64,000 bases of DNA from Virgibacillus proomii (GCF_900162615.1 NZ_FUFN01000010.1:1494149-1558148); one strand, 5' to 3'. Positions 16,850 to 26,759 are shown, counted from the stretch's first letter. The notes: generated from the letters alone by a model not told the origin. A program made the numbers and translations.

Positions 16850-17480
16850 GTTAAGGTGGAAGCAGATGTTGACTTATCGTATTTCGATTGGTCAATCGTT
16901 ATATTTCGTGCATTATTTAAGGTTTTTCCAAATCAGGGTTTACCAAATTTGTTTATCTTAGTGGTAACGTTAATTATGTTTGTTATTCCGGCTAGGATCC
17001 GTTGGCATCCTGCCTCCCATGCTATTAGTTGGGGATATATTGCTGTTACTTGTTATCGCCGACACTAAAAATTTAAACTCGCTTATTCCATGGGTGTTGA
17101 TCGGAATTATTGTAAGTTATTATACGCTAGAACGTGTTGATGGTAAACGATTAAAACCAATTATTGGGGTCATTGTACTCGCTATGATTGGATTAAATTT
17201 TACTGACACTATTTAGGGAAAAAATTTAACCAGTTATTGCCAAAGTCTGCCATATTTACGATGTTCTCGGGGATCTTAGCGGTTTTGTTTACAATGGTTG
17301 ATAATGCTGCGCACTGCGGGAGCGATAATGATGATTTATTTACTAGTAAAAAATGTGCCCAAAATGAATTTGTTGGAACAGATGCACGTTTCTTTTTTTA
17401 CTTATGCTTTAATCAAAGTACCGTTCTATTTAAGTCTTGGGTAGATCAATAAACCGTAAACCGTCAATTAAGTTTTAATC
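16850..17480 (+). pseudogene. Frameshifted TauE/SafE-family permease
   Basis: Three frames carry successive parts of one membrane protein: DLSYFDWSIVIFRALF to LFILVVTLIMFVIPAR (about 16862-16995), then SVGILPPMLLVGDILLLLV to IIGVIVLAMIGLNF (about 17000-17205), then NQLLPKSAIFTMFSGILAV (about 17230-17290). A further shift gives AGAIMMIYLLVKNVPKMN (about 17305-17360). These match the TauE/SafE (UPF0721) anion exporter family in order. At least three frameshifts make it inactive. Confidence 0.75.
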
Positions 17481-18162
17481 TTTAATGGCTCCGGTTATTC
17501 TTTTTGTACAATTATAAATGTTGGAATTTTGCCAATCAACCCATAATGGATGTTAGCTGATTTGTTTTGATATTAGCTACATGGACGGAATAAATTAGTA
17601 TTCAATTAATTGGTAGAAAAATTTGTTTGTTTTGTTAGGAGATCTTGACAATGTATTATATGTTAGGAAGCGTAGAAATTGATTCACTTTATAAAATGTA
17701 TCATATATAATCGTGATCTTATATATCAAAAAATCTGCACGAGTTAAGTTAGGTGATGGGTGTGGGGTATCGTTTCATTTAAAGTATCTGCTCCAAAAGA
17801 ACCGAGAAGTTCGGTTACGGTTTTGAGTAGAGTGATTGCAGTTACATAACAGAGGATTTAGAAGTAAAGAAAGAGGTTCGATGGATCATTTTTGTTGGTC
17901 TTTTGAGCATCCTCTTTACACATAATAGATGATCATAATAACAAGTGAAATGAAAACTTTTCCAATAAATTTCAAATCAATTCCCTCCAATCATGTTATT
18001 AAGTTACTTTCAGTTTGAGTATATCAAATGGTTGTAAAACCGGCATGAAGCTATTGTTAATTACACGTAAATAAAATTCTACAACTATTTGTTGCTTGAA
18101 TTGGTAGGTTTTGATTATCGTATCTTGTATTTTCTTCATTATTAAATATCGGCATAAAAATA
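17481..18162. other. Noncoding AT-rich stretch
   Basis: I see no credible gene here. An open frame on the minus strand at 17999-18241 spans the Hsp20 terminator and is not accepted. Confidence 0.5.
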
Positions 18163-18207
18163 GGGCCATTAAACTCCTACTAACATTTAGGAGGAGTTTA
18201 ATGGCCC
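18163..18207 (-). terminator. Strong hairpin terminator after hsp20
   Basis: GGGCCATTAAACTCCT (18163-18178) is complementary to AGGAGTTTAATGGCCC (ending 18207). On the minus strand it is followed by a TATTTTTA run, which fits termination of the hsp20 transcript. Confidence 0.8.
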
Positions 18208-18247
18208 GTATTGTTTTAAAAAAATATAAGTAACTTTCCAATATTTT

Positions 18248-18676
18248 TTATTCATCTGCATTATCTTCAATATCAATAAATTTTCTGCTTGAATTACTCT
18301 TTGGAATCGTTACTTTTAAAATACCGTTTCTTAGATCAGCCTTTGTTTCTTTTTCAGATATAGCAAATGGAAGGTTAACGACACGTTCTGCTTTTCGGTT
18401 ATAATAGCTATCATCATGATCCTGTGAGGAATGGTCCTCAGCAGTAATCCGCAATTGGTTACCAACTATTTCCAATTTAATTTGCTCACGCTTATAACCA
18501 GGTAGCTCGGCTTCCACAATTACGTCTGAAGCTGTTTCATAGGTTCGGACTGCCAATGGTCGTTTAATTAAAGCATTAAAATTTTTAGCGGATTCATTAA
18601 AAAAAGCATCCATTTGCTCCATAAGTCCTTGAAAAGGTCCACGGTCTCCCCGTTTCCGTCTATTGTTACTTTCCAC
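18248..18676 (-). CDS. Hsp20/alpha-crystallin small heat-shock protein
   Basis: A 142-residue ATP-independent chaperone. The alpha-crystallin domain covers about residues 43-135, with the ELPGYKREQIKLEI strand pair, and the classic GILKVTIPK motif sits near the C-terminus, followed by a short charged tail. The GTG at 18676 is chosen because AAGAGG lies eight bases upstream, whereas the GTG at 18685 overlaps that site. It is a single-gene unit. No CIRCE element was recognised upstream. Confidence 0.87.
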   Translation of the reverse strand: MESNNRRKRGDRGPFQGLMEQMDAFFNESAKNFNALIKRPLAVRTYETASDVIVEAELPGYKREQIKLEIVGNQLRITAEDHSSQDHDDSYYNRKAERVVNLPFAISEKETKADLRNGILKVTIPKSNSSRKFIDIEDNADE

Positions 18677-18889
18677 AATCAACACCTCTTTTTATCATTT
18701 TTTATTACTAATATATGCTTTTTCTTGTTTATAGTAGTGGGCGCAAAGATTTCATAAAAAAATTTTAACGAAAATTGATTTAACAAAAGAAAGCGATATC
18801 TTTATTTGTGTTATCTGTTTTTTAGTTTTATATAATAGACGGAAAAGTATATAAAATAATAAAAAAGGGAATTACCGAAAAAAACTGTA

Positions 18890-18918
18890 TAGACAAACAA
18901 TAAACCGGGCGGTATAGT
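18890..18918 (+). promoter_or_regulatory. Promoter for the GltS-like/amidohydrolase operon
   Basis: TAGACA (18890-18895) and TATAGT (18913-18918), 17 bases apart, each one base from the sigma-A consensus. AAGGAGGG follows at 18938-18945. Confidence 0.55.
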
Positions 18919-18951
18919 AATTAGTATTATTTTTTAAAGGAGGGAATTCTC

Positions 18952-20121
18952 TTGCTATCCAATCCACTTATTTCTACAGTACTCATTTTTTCACTTATTG
19001 CTTTTGGTGAATGGCTCTCCATTATTTCTAGAGCGAGAATACCAATGTTACTTACTGCAATGACGGGTTTTCTTGTACCGGTATGGACAGGCGCTTTTCC
19101 AGATGATATTTTAGGAAGATCACAATTTGCGGCATTAGGAGCAATCTTAATAGGTTCTGCAATTGTTCATATGGGGACGTTGATTCCTTTTTCTTTATTG
19201 CGCTCTCAACTAAAAGCAGTTCTTATTGCTTTAGGTGGTATCATCGTATCTGGTGTAATTATTCTGATTATTATTTCTATTGTTTTTGATTATGCAACAG
19301 CAGTTGCGGGGATAGGGCCGCTAAGTGGGGGAGTTATTGCTCTAATCATTACATCGGAGGAGCTCGCTGCTATTGGACGATCCAGTCTCGTGGTTATTCC
19401 AGCATTAATTGTTGCATTTCAGGGAGTTTTAGGCATGCCAATTGCGTTGAATTTTATGCGTAAATATGCCTTGAAAATGCAAAAGCAATTAGATGCAGGT
19501 ACATTTATTCCGATGAGTTCAAGTATGAAACAAGGGGAAGAAGCTGCATCTAACCAACTAATTAGCCCCCTTAAAACAAATATTACTTTGAAATTATTTT
19601 ACGTATTTTTAGGTGCTGGGCTAGGTGTTTTTTTAGGAGAAATAACGCCTATTCATTATAGTTTATGGTGTTTAGCTATTGGGGTAATTGGCTTAAAGTT
19701 AGGCATGTTTGAAAGCAGGTCACTGGAAAAAGCAAATTCATTCTCAATTACAATGGTGGCAATTATATTTGTAGTTATTGGTACAATGGCTGATGTGACA
19801 CCAGAAGAAGTGCTACAGAATTTGCCTCGTATTCTAACAATCTTACTGATAGGAACAATTGGAATTATGTTAGGCGGTTATATAGTGTCAAAGATAGTGA
19901 AATGGGATCCATTAAAAGGTATGCCTGTTGCGTTAACGGCACTTTTTGGATTTCCAGGAGACTACATTTTATGTGAAGAAGTAAGCAGAAGTGTAGCTAG
20001 GAATAAGGAAGAAGAAAAATTAATTTTTAACGAACTGCTTGCACCAATGGTAATTGGTGGTTTTACCACAGTTACTGTTGCATCCGTTATTATTGCTGGT
20101 TTGTTAGTACAAACATTGTAA
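18952..20121 (+). CDS. Membrane transporter related to Na+/glutamate symporters (GltS-like)
   Basis: A 389-residue protein with about 11 hydrophobic segments in two halves separated by a hydrophilic loop near residues 180-205 (MKQGEEAASNQLI). The segment LTALFGFPGDYILCEEVSRS near residue 335 is typical of a GltS-like group usually annotated only as membrane protein. The TTG start lies seven bases after AAGGAGGG. The pairing with an amidohydrolase 50 bases downstream suggests uptake of an amide or peptide-like compound that the enzyme then hydrolyses. Substrate unknown. Confidence 0.65.
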   Translation: MLSNPLISTVLIFSLIAFGEWLSIISRARIPMLLTAMTGFLVPVWTGAFPDDILGRSQFAALGAILIGSAIVHMGTLIPFSLLRSQLKAVLIALGGIIVSGVIILIIISIVFDYATAVAGIGPLSGGVIALIITSEELAAIGRSSLVVIPALIVAFQGVLGMPIALNFMRKYALKMQKQLDAGTFIPMSSSMKQGEEAASNQLISPLKTNITLKLFYVFLGAGLGVFLGEITPIHYSLWCLAIGVIGLKLGMFESRSLEKANSFSITMVAIIFVVIGTMADVTPEEVLQNLPRILTILLIGTIGIMLGGYIVSKIVKWDPLKGMPVALTALFGFPGDYILCEEVSRSVARNKEEEKLIFNELLAPMVIGGFTTVTVASVIIAGLLVQTL

Positions 20122-20172
20122 CTCAGAGAAAAAAGGGTTTTTCTCTTTAATAATATAGGGGAGGAAATGATG

Positions 20173-21417
20173 ATGACAAGGCTACTCATTAAAAATGGTC
20201 TATGTATTGATGGAAAAAGTAGTGAACCCAAAACGAATTGGATCGTAGTTATCGATGCGGAAAAAATAGTTTATTTTGGGGAAGAAGCAAGCTATTTATT
20301 ATCTGGTGATGAGACAGTTATGGATGCCAATGGAGGAACGATCCTTCCAGGATTTATCGATACACATGTACATATGATGTTGGAATTCTCACCGATTGCC
20401 GAGCGACTAGCTACTCCATTTTCATTTATGTATTATCAAGCAGCACAGTATTTAAAAACAACTTTACAAGCTGGGGTAACTTCTGTTAGAGATGCTTTAG
20501 GAGCAGATCTCGGGATAAAGAAAGCAATTGAAGATGGACTTATTCCTGGTCCTAGAATGCAATTAAGTATTAATGCTTTAACGATTACAGGAGGACACGG
20601 AGATGGGTATACGGTGTCTGGAAATATTATTGATTTATTGCCATCCGATTATCCTGGGATGCCAAATGGAAAATGTGATGGGATAGAAGAAGTTCGGAAA
20701 AAAACAAGAGAAATGTTGCGTGCGGGTGCGGAAGTAATTAAAGTTCATGCTACTGGTGGGGTACTAAGTGCTACTGATCACCCGGAATTTACTCAATTTT
20801 CACTGGAAGAATTAAAAGTGATTGTAGAGGAAGCGCGTTTTCGTAAAGGTGTAAGGGTAATGGCACATGCACAAGGTACAGAAGGGATTAAGAATGCTGT
20901 GAAAGCAGGCGTACAATCCATTGAACATGGAATTTTTATTGATGAAGAAGCGATTGAATTAATGCTTGAGCATGAAACGTTTTTAGTTCCGACCTTATTA
21001 GCTCCGGTAGCCGTTTTAGAAACAGCTGAGGAAGCAGGAATGCCAGTTACAGCTGTTGAAAAGTCGAAAGAAGTAATTGAACAACATCATGCAAGTATTG
21101 CAAAATCTTATCAAGCTGGTGTTAAAATAGCGATGGGAACAGATGCAGGTGTGATGAAGCATGGAACGAATTTACGAGAGCTTGGATTAATGAAAGATAT
21201 TGGTATGACACCGATGGAAACAATTATTGCTTCTACGAAAACAGCAGCAGAGTGCTTGGGCTGGCAATATAAACTGGGAACGTTAGAGACTGGAAAGCTG
21301 GCAGATATTATAATTGTAAAAGGAAATCCACTAGATGATATATATTCACTGGCGGACAATGAAACTATTCAAGTAGTCATCAAAAATGGAAAAGTTGAAA
21401 AAAATACACTCGAATAA
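20173..21417 (+). CDS. Metal-dependent amidohydrolase (imidazolonepropionase/prolidase-like)
   Basis: A 414-residue amidohydrolase-superfamily enzyme. Metal ligands are apparent: HVHMML (about residue 61), Lys in IKVHATGG (about 190), AHAQG, SIEHG and the Asp in MGTDAG (near 325). Family members hydrolyse cyclic amides, dipeptides or amidated amino acids. Three ATG codons stand in a row (20167, 20170, 20173); the last has the best distance from GGGGAGG. It is probably co-transcribed with the GltS-like transporter and ends at a clear terminator. Confidence 0.82.
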   Translation: MTRLLIKNGLCIDGKSSEPKTNWIVVIDAEKIVYFGEEASYLLSGDETVMDANGGTILPGFIDTHVHMMLEFSPIAERLATPFSFMYYQAAQYLKTTLQAGVTSVRDALGADLGIKKAIEDGLIPGPRMQLSINALTITGGHGDGYTVSGNIIDLLPSDYPGMPNGKCDGIEEVRKKTREMLRAGAEVIKVHATGGVLSATDHPEFTQFSLEELKVIVEEARFRKGVRVMAHAQGTEGIKNAVKAGVQSIEHGIFIDEEAIELMLEHETFLVPTLLAPVAVLETAEEAGMPVTAVEKSKEVIEQHHASIAKSYQAGVKIAMGTDAGVMKHGTNLRELGLMKDIGMTPMETIIASTKTAAECLGWQYKLGTLETGKLADIIIVKGNPLDDIYSLADNETIQVVIKNGKVEKNTLE

Positions 21418-21450
21418 AATTACGGAATAAATGTGATGCTAATTCAAATG

Positions 21451-21498
21451 AAAACCTTCCTTTAAGTTTAGATTATCTTGATTTTAAAGGGAGGTTTT
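21451..21498 (+). terminator. Terminator after the amidohydrolase gene
   Basis: AAAACCTTCCTTTAA (21451-21465) pairs with TTAAAGGGAGGTTTT (21484-21498) with one wobble, followed by CTGTAG. The following 400 bases contain only pieces of a dispersed repeat (about 21530-21640) and the ectA leader. Confidence 0.75.
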
Positions 21499-21926
21499 CT
21501 GTAGTTGTTAACGATTACATGGTGGATAACTAGTTCGTCTAGAAGAAAACATTTCTTAAATGAAGCTCACTGTATTGCTTCAGAAGTTCTACCATTTGTA
21601 CACGACTAACCAAGGCTTTTTCGCTTTTGTTCTGTAGTTGAAATTTGTTTCATTAGAATGAGTATACCAATTAGAGAAAATGGATTACTTGTAAAGTAAT
21701 TAAGAGGGAAAACTCAAAAAAAATGTAGAATTTTGTAGAATCAAACATCGAATTTAAACAACTGCCCTATTATTTAGAATTTTTGCTAGCTATTGTTAAA
21801 GGATTGGTCTTTATATAACCATAACCATAGCTGAGCACGTTTAATGGGGTGATATCAAGCTTAAAACGTTTTGAGATTTGTACCGATTATTTATAAGCTT
21901 ATATAGAAGCTTATTTTACATTAGTT

Positions 21927-21942
21927 GGGAGGTGAAAGCATC
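21927..21942 (+). promoter_or_regulatory. Unusual start region of ectA: strong ribosome site before an AUC codon
   Basis: GGGAGGTGA (21927-21935) is a near-perfect Shine-Dalgarno, but the codon at the right distance (21940-21942) is ATC. The only upstream in-frame start, TTG at 21925, overlaps the ribosome site and has none of its own. The next ATG is far inside the conserved domain. Confidence 0.55.
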
Positions 21943-22482
21943 CAAACAACAATTTGGACGACGTCAACTGAAAATAAAGAGAAACAAGAACTAACTTTTC
22001 GCATGCCTACAAAAGATGACGGGGCTGCAGTTTGGGAGCTAATCAAGCAAATTGGTAAGCTCGATCTTAATTCTTCTTATAGCTATATCCTTTGGTGTGA
22101 TATGTTTTCAAAAACATCCATCATTGTCGAGAGTGAAGAAGAAATAGTTGGCTTTATATCTGGGTTTGTCCATCCAGATAAACGGGATACGTTATTTATT
22201 TGGCAAGTTGCTGTAAAAGCTTCACAACGAGGAAAAGGATTAGGGACAAAGATGTTGATGAATTTGTTAAATCGTGAGCATCTAGAGGAAGTTAATTATC
22301 TTGAAGCTACGGTAACGCCTTCCAATTTACCTTCGCAATATTTGTTTTTAGGCTTGGCGAAAAAGCTAAATACAGAATGCGTTGTTGGAAACTATTATTC
22401 TTCTATTGATTTTCCAAGAACAGGACATGAGGATGAACAGTTGTATAAAATTGGCCCTATTCAAAAGGGAAATAACAAATAA
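21940..22482 (+). CDS. ectA: L-2,4-diaminobutyrate acetyltransferase
   Basis: A GNAT acyltransferase of about 180 residues making N-gamma-acetyl-diaminobutyrate from acetyl-CoA, the second step of ectoine synthesis. EctA marks are RMPTKDDGAAVWELI with LDLNSSYSYILWCDMF (about 25-60), the acetyl-CoA loop QRGKGLG (about 97-103) and EATVTPSNLPS. The start is uncertain: the strong GGGAGGTGA at 21927 points to an AUC codon at 21940, while TTG at 21925 would add five residues but overlaps the ribosome site. It lies 12 bases from ectB. Confidence 0.9.
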   Translation: MQTTIWTTSTENKEKQELTFRMPTKDDGAAVWELIKQIGKLDLNSSYSYILWCDMFSKTSIIVESEEEIVGFISGFVHPDKRDTLFIWQVAVKASQRGKGLGTKMLMNLLNREHLEEVNYLEATVTPSNLPSQYLFLGLAKKLNTECVVGNYYSSIDFPRTGHEDEQLYKIGPIQKGNNK

Positions 22483-22494
22483 AAGGATGATTTT

Positions 22495-23775
22495 GTGACT
22501 ACAACAGTAGTAAAAAATAATCGCATGCAAACTTTTGAAGAGTTAGAATCAGCTGTTAGAAGTTACAGTAGAGGTTGGCCAACTGTATTTGAAAAGGCTA
22601 AAGGCTATAAGCTGTGGGATATAGAAGGGAAAGAGTATATTGACTTTTTTGCGGGGGCTGGCGCTTTAAACTATGGACATAATCATGACATTATGCAGGA
22701 AAGATTAATTGATTATCTACAGAATGATGGAATTGTTCATAGTTTAGATATGGGAACAACACCTCGCAAGGATTTTTTAGAAGTATTCCATAATATTATT
22801 CTCAAGCCCCGAAATTTTGACTATAAAATTATGTTTCCTGGACCAACAGGAACAAATACGGTAGAAAGTGCTTTAAAAATTGCCAGAAAAGTTACCGGAC
22901 GAGATACCGTAATTAGTTTTACCAATGCGTTTCATGGTATGACTATTGGTTCATTATCGGTTACCGGTAATTCATTTAAGCGGCAAGGTGCAGGAATTCC
23001 ACTTCATCATAGTGTTTCTATGCCGTTTGATAATTATATTGATAATCAGGATTCCATTGCTTATTTAGAAAGGTTTTTAGAGGATAGTGGCAGTGGTGTT
23101 TCTTTACCGGCAGCAATTATTTTGGAGACAGTTCAAGGTGAAGGCGGTATTAATGCAGCAAGTATGGAATGGCTGCAAAAGATTGAAGCAATTTGTAAAC
23201 AATGGGATATTTTGTTGATTGTCGATGATGTCCAGGCGGGCTGTGGAAGAACTGGAACATTTTTCAGTTTTGAACCAGCAGGGATTTATCCGGATATTGT
23301 TTGTTTATCAAAATCGATTGGTGGAATTGGTCTACCGATGGCGATTACATTAATAAAACCGGAATTTGATCAATGGGGACCAGGTGAACATAACGGGACA
23401 TTCCGGGGAAATAATTTAGCTTTCATTGCAGCAACGGAAGCATTACGTCATTATTGGAAAGATGAGCGCTTTACAGAAGATATTTCACGGAGAAGTGAGC
23501 AGGTGAAAAATCGTAGTGAGTTAATTATTGAAAAATTCCCATCACTAAATGGAGAAGCCCGTGGCAGAGGATTAATGCAAGGGATTGCTCTACCTCAGAA
23601 CGGACTGGCTAATCAGATCTGTCAAGCAGCATTTCAGCGTGGGTTAATTGTTGAAACTTCTGGTCCAGATGATGAAGTAGTGAAATTTCTGCCTCCTTTG
23701 ATCATCGATAAACAAGGAATTGATGAAGGGTTTGATATTTTAGAAGCAAGTATAAAGCAAATAGTGAAGAAATGA
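22495..23775 (+). CDS. ectB: Diaminobutyrate-2-oxoglutarate transaminase
   Basis: A 426-residue class III PLP aminotransferase converting aspartate semialdehyde to 2,4-diaminobutyrate. The PLP Lys lies in CLSKSIGGIG (about residue 273), with the DDVQAGCGRTG motif before it (about 243-253) and the substrate region GPTGTNTVESALK (about 117-129). The GTG start follows AAAGGATG. It is the middle gene of ectABC. Confidence 0.93.
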   Translation: MTTTVVKNNRMQTFEELESAVRSYSRGWPTVFEKAKGYKLWDIEGKEYIDFFAGAGALNYGHNHDIMQERLIDYLQNDGIVHSLDMGTTPRKDFLEVFHNIILKPRNFDYKIMFPGPTGTNTVESALKIARKVTGRDTVISFTNAFHGMTIGSLSVTGNSFKRQGAGIPLHHSVSMPFDNYIDNQDSIAYLERFLEDSGSGVSLPAAIILETVQGEGGINAASMEWLQKIEAICKQWDILLIVDDVQAGCGRTGTFFSFEPAGIYPDIVCLSKSIGGIGLPMAITLIKPEFDQWGPGEHNGTFRGNNLAFIAATEALRHYWKDERFTEDISRRSEQVKNRSELIIEKFPSLNGEARGRGLMQGIALPQNGLANQICQAAFQRGLIVETSGPDDEVVKFLPPLIIDKQGIDEGFDILEASIKQIVKK

Positions 23776-23801
23776 ATTAATCAAACAAAGGGGAAATCAT
23801 A

Positions 23802-24188
23802 ATGATTGTCAAATCACTTGAAGATATTATTGGAACGAACAATGAAACGACCAGTGAGAACTGGACAAGTAGACGCTTTATCATGAAAAAGGATAATGTC
23901 GGCTTTAGTTTAAATGATACCATTATTAAAGCAGGCACTACTAATTTCTTTTGGTATAAAAATCATATTGAAGCAGTTTATTGTATTGAAGGAGAAGGGG
24001 AGATAGAAAAGCTTGAAACAGGTGAGGTATATCAGATAAAGCCTGGCACCATGTATCTGCTAAATGAAAATGATAAACATGAGCTTCGTGCTAGAACACA
24101 AATGCGTATGGTTTGTGTCTTTAATCCACCATTAGTTGGAACCGAAAGCCATACAAAAGAAGGTTATTATCCACTGTTAACAGAATAA
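23802..24188 (+). CDS. ectC: L-ectoine synthase
   Basis: A 128-residue cupin that cyclises N-gamma-acetyl-diaminobutyrate to the compatible solute ectoine. Typical EctC features are MIVKSLEDIIGT at the start, the metal-site segment FFWYKNHIEAVYCIEGEGE and the C-terminal DKHELRA...CVFNPPLVG. AAAGGGGAAA lies upstream. No ectD hydroxylase follows, so the cluster makes ectoine only. Confidence 0.94.
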   Translation: MIVKSLEDIIGTNNETTSENWTSRRFIMKKDNVGFSLNDTIIKAGTTNFFWYKNHIEAVYCIEGEGEIEKLETGEVYQIKPGTMYLLNENDKHELRARTQMRMVCVFNPPLVGTESHTKEGYYPLLTE

Positions 24189-24199
24189 TAGGATAATTG

Positions 24200-24228
24200 A
24201 AAGGAGCCATCTAATTCTTGGCTCCTTT
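24200..24228 (+). terminator. Terminator after ectC
   Basis: AAAGGAGCCA (24200-24209) is a perfect complement of TGGCTCCTTT (24219-24228). Confidence 0.85.
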
Positions 24229-24309
24229 TAAGTTCAATAGATATATTATAATATGTTATTGAATAGCTGAAGAGTATCATATGGATAGCGTACGAAAGAA
24301 GGGGAAAAA

Positions 24310-25284
24310 ATGGTAATTAATGATCCGTTATATGGAACTTATCAAGTGGATGGTGTACTTGCTGCATTAATTAATAGTCGGCCTGTACAGCGGTTAAAAG
24401 GCATACATCAAGGTGGTGCAAGCTATTTGGTCAATCGAGCATGGAATGTAACTCGTTTTGATCATTCTATTGGAGTTATGCTTCTTATTAAACGATTAGG
24501 GGGATCGCTGGAAGAGCAAATAGCCGGTTTACTGCATGATATTTCGCATACAGCTTTTTCTCATATCATTGATTTTGTGATGGATAATGAAAAAGAAGAT
24601 TATCATGAACGTATTTTTCATGAAGTTGTTATAAACTCGGAATTGCCGCTAATATTAAAGATGTATGGCTATAATTATGAAGAAATCATAATGGATGATT
24701 CAAAATGGACGCTATTAGAGCAGTCTGCCCCAGAATTATGTGCAGATCGGGTTGATTATACACTTCGAGACATGTATACATATCGTAATATTTCACTTGC
24801 TGATGTAGAAGCATTTTTACAAAATCTAATTGTGATAGACGGTAAAATGTATCTTAATAAGTTAGAAATCGCTGAATGGTTTGTAGAATTATATTATAAG
24901 GAAGTTATTGGTTTCTTTATGGATCCTTTAAATATATATGGAAGTGATCGATTAACTGTTATTTTACAGCAAGCATTGGAAAAAGGAATCATCTCTTTAT
25001 CCGATTTTTTCTTAGAGGATGAAGAAGTAATTGAGATATTACGTTCAACTCATGAACAGGAAATTACACAATCAATCGCACAGTTACAACAACCCGTTTC
25101 TGTTATTGAGGATGAAAAGAATTATCATATTCATCGTAAAACGAAGCTCCGTTTGATTGATCCATCAATTTTAAGTAAGGGTCAGCTTATTCGTTCATCA
25201 AAGTTGTCCAATCGAATTAAAGACATGAATCAGCAAGCGTATGAAAAAGCAAAGAAAGGATCATATGTGCAGATTTTAGGATAA
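24310..25284 (+). CDS. HD-domain phosphohydrolase
   Basis: A 324-residue HD-superfamily metal-dependent phosphohydrolase. The metal ligands are seen as RFDHSIG (about residue 55), the LLHDISHTAFSH doublet (about 77-88) and a later DRVDY Asp (about 150). It resembles dGTPase-like YwfO/SAMHD1-type proteins but is shorter than YwfO. A nucleotide substrate is likely but not shown. It stands alone between the ectC terminator and a gene-poor region. Confidence 0.78.
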   Translation: MVINDPLYGTYQVDGVLAALINSRPVQRLKGIHQGGASYLVNRAWNVTRFDHSIGVMLLIKRLGGSLEEQIAGLLHDISHTAFSHIIDFVMDNEKEDYHERIFHEVVINSELPLILKMYGYNYEEIIMDDSKWTLLEQSAPELCADRVDYTLRDMYTYRNISLADVEAFLQNLIVIDGKMYLNKLEIAEWFVELYYKEVIGFFMDPLNIYGSDRLTVILQQALEKGIISLSDFFLEDEEVIEILRSTHEQEITQSIAQLQQPVSVIEDEKNYHIHRKTKLRLIDPSILSKGQLIRSSKLSNRIKDMNQQAYEKAKKGSYVQILG

Positions 25285-25536
25285 GTAAACTGGATAGCTC
25301 AGATGTTGGATCTATTTAATAACACATAGCAACCCCCCGATTTTTTTCCATAATATAGGAAAAACACTGAATTTATAAATCCATTAATAATAAAGAAGTT
25401 ATAGACATAACATTTAGAAAAGCTATTTAAGCTAAGTAAAAAAACGACCTTTTTCAAGCGGCGCTAGCTGAAAAATGAAACACTACTTAACAGGTGATTT
25501 GCAATTAGGAAAACGGTCAGGCCAGGATATGAGCAT

Positions 25537-25770
25537 ATGAAGAAAAGGTCAAATACGGTTTTAATTGTTATGATGGTTTTGCAGCTATAGGAGCAATACC
25601 GTTGGTTCCAGAAAAAAGGTATAGCACCAGGAATATTAATTCTCTATTATCCGATCGTGCTGTCTTCATTAGTGCCCATGTTTAATTATTTATTCGGATT
25701 GTATTTGTACTAGGAAGGCATACCAGCTTCTGGTAAAGAAGAAAGGAAGTATAAACAGTTTCAAATTTAA
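25537..25770 (+). pseudogene. Small membrane-protein gene with two in-frame TAG codons
   Basis: One frame, starting at ATG 25537, reads a hydrophobic segment (VLIVMMVLQL), TAG at 25588, EQYRWFQKKGIAPGILILYY plus PIVLSSLVPMFNYLFGLYLY, TAG at 25711, then EGIPASGKEERKYKQFQI and TAA. The frame is kept throughout, so two nonsense changes are the only damage. The family is not recognised. The rest of 25285-26388 holds no gene I can support. Confidence 0.5.
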
Positions 25771-26388
25771 ACTAAGAAAATAATTGAGATGAACAGTAGA
25801 TAAACTTTAGCAGAAATCAAGGGAAAGGAAAAAAAGATGTAAAAATATACATTGTAGGAAAATTTACAGCTATTTTGTATGGAGGAAGACAGGGAAACTA
25901 TTTACATAAGCAGAATCAATTAAAATACTACAAAATAATTGGTTCTATGATGTTCTAGGATTTTGCCACTAATGATAGCGAATTACAAAAATTAAACAGA
26001 TTACAAGTTTTAAACATATGCTCTTGTTACCCGCCCAACAGCGATTGTTAGGACTTATTAAACTTAAAAATGGCTGATTGTAACATTTCCTGTCCACTAA
26101 TATTCATTCCATAACCTTTAAGGTTTTCTAATCTATGTAACATTTCCTACTGTCCCTTCATATTTGGCTTTCTTTCCTCTTATTTCAATTCTTACAAAAT
26201 AGCTCACACGTATTCGCTTGGATAAAATATAGCGTTTTATCTACCAGGACAATTCGATTTTGTCCATAACCCTAAATATAATTAACTGCAAAGATAGCCC
26301 CCATTACGATAGTTATAATTCCGATTTTGTAGTAATACGAACAAGAAAGTGAAAGGTTTTAAAAACCCATAAAAACAGCAAGCGAATA

Positions 26389-26739
26389 TTAGCCACTGGA
26401 TCGGTGAGGAGTGGTTTCTTTGGTAGGTGCCATATTTAGTAATATAACTCCTCCAATGATCGCTATTAAGCCAATGGCTGTTAATGAGCCAAAAGGTTCA
26501 TTCCATATGAATATACCAATCAAGGCAGTTAAAGCTGTTCCAAGACCTGACCAAATAGCATAGGCGAGGCTTAAAGCAATTGTCTTCAAGCTTAAAGATA
26601 AATAATAAAATGTTAGGCTAAATCCAAGGATAAAGCATAGAGTTGGAATAAGATTTGTAAAGCCATTTGATAATTTTAGCATGGTTGTACCAAACACTTC
26701 AAAGACAATCGCAATAATTAAAAAAAGATATCCTTTCAT
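26389..26739 (-). CDS. SMR-family multidrug/cation exporter, subunit 2
   Basis: A 116-residue small multidrug resistance protein with four transmembrane helices. It starts MKGYLFLIIAIVFEVFGTTM with the essential membrane Glu at about 14, followed by the AYAIWSGLGTAL family signature (about 60-71). It forms a proton-coupled exporter, probably a heterodimer with the SMR protein encoded 20 bases upstream (YkkCD/EbrAB style). It ends the TetR-SMR-SMR operon. Confidence 0.85.
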   Translation of the reverse strand: MKGYLFLIIAIVFEVFGTTMLKLSNGFTNLIPTLCFILGFSLTFYYLSLSLKTIALSLAYAIWSGLGTALTALIGIFIWNEPFGSLTAIGLIAIIGGVILLNMAPTKETTPHRSSG

Positions 26740-26759
26740 TCGTTATCCCCCGCTTGTCA

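Noticed and set aside
17999..18241. 80-codon open frame on the minus strand
   Set aside because: It contains the hsp20 terminator hairpin, has no ribosome site and shows no protein-like features.
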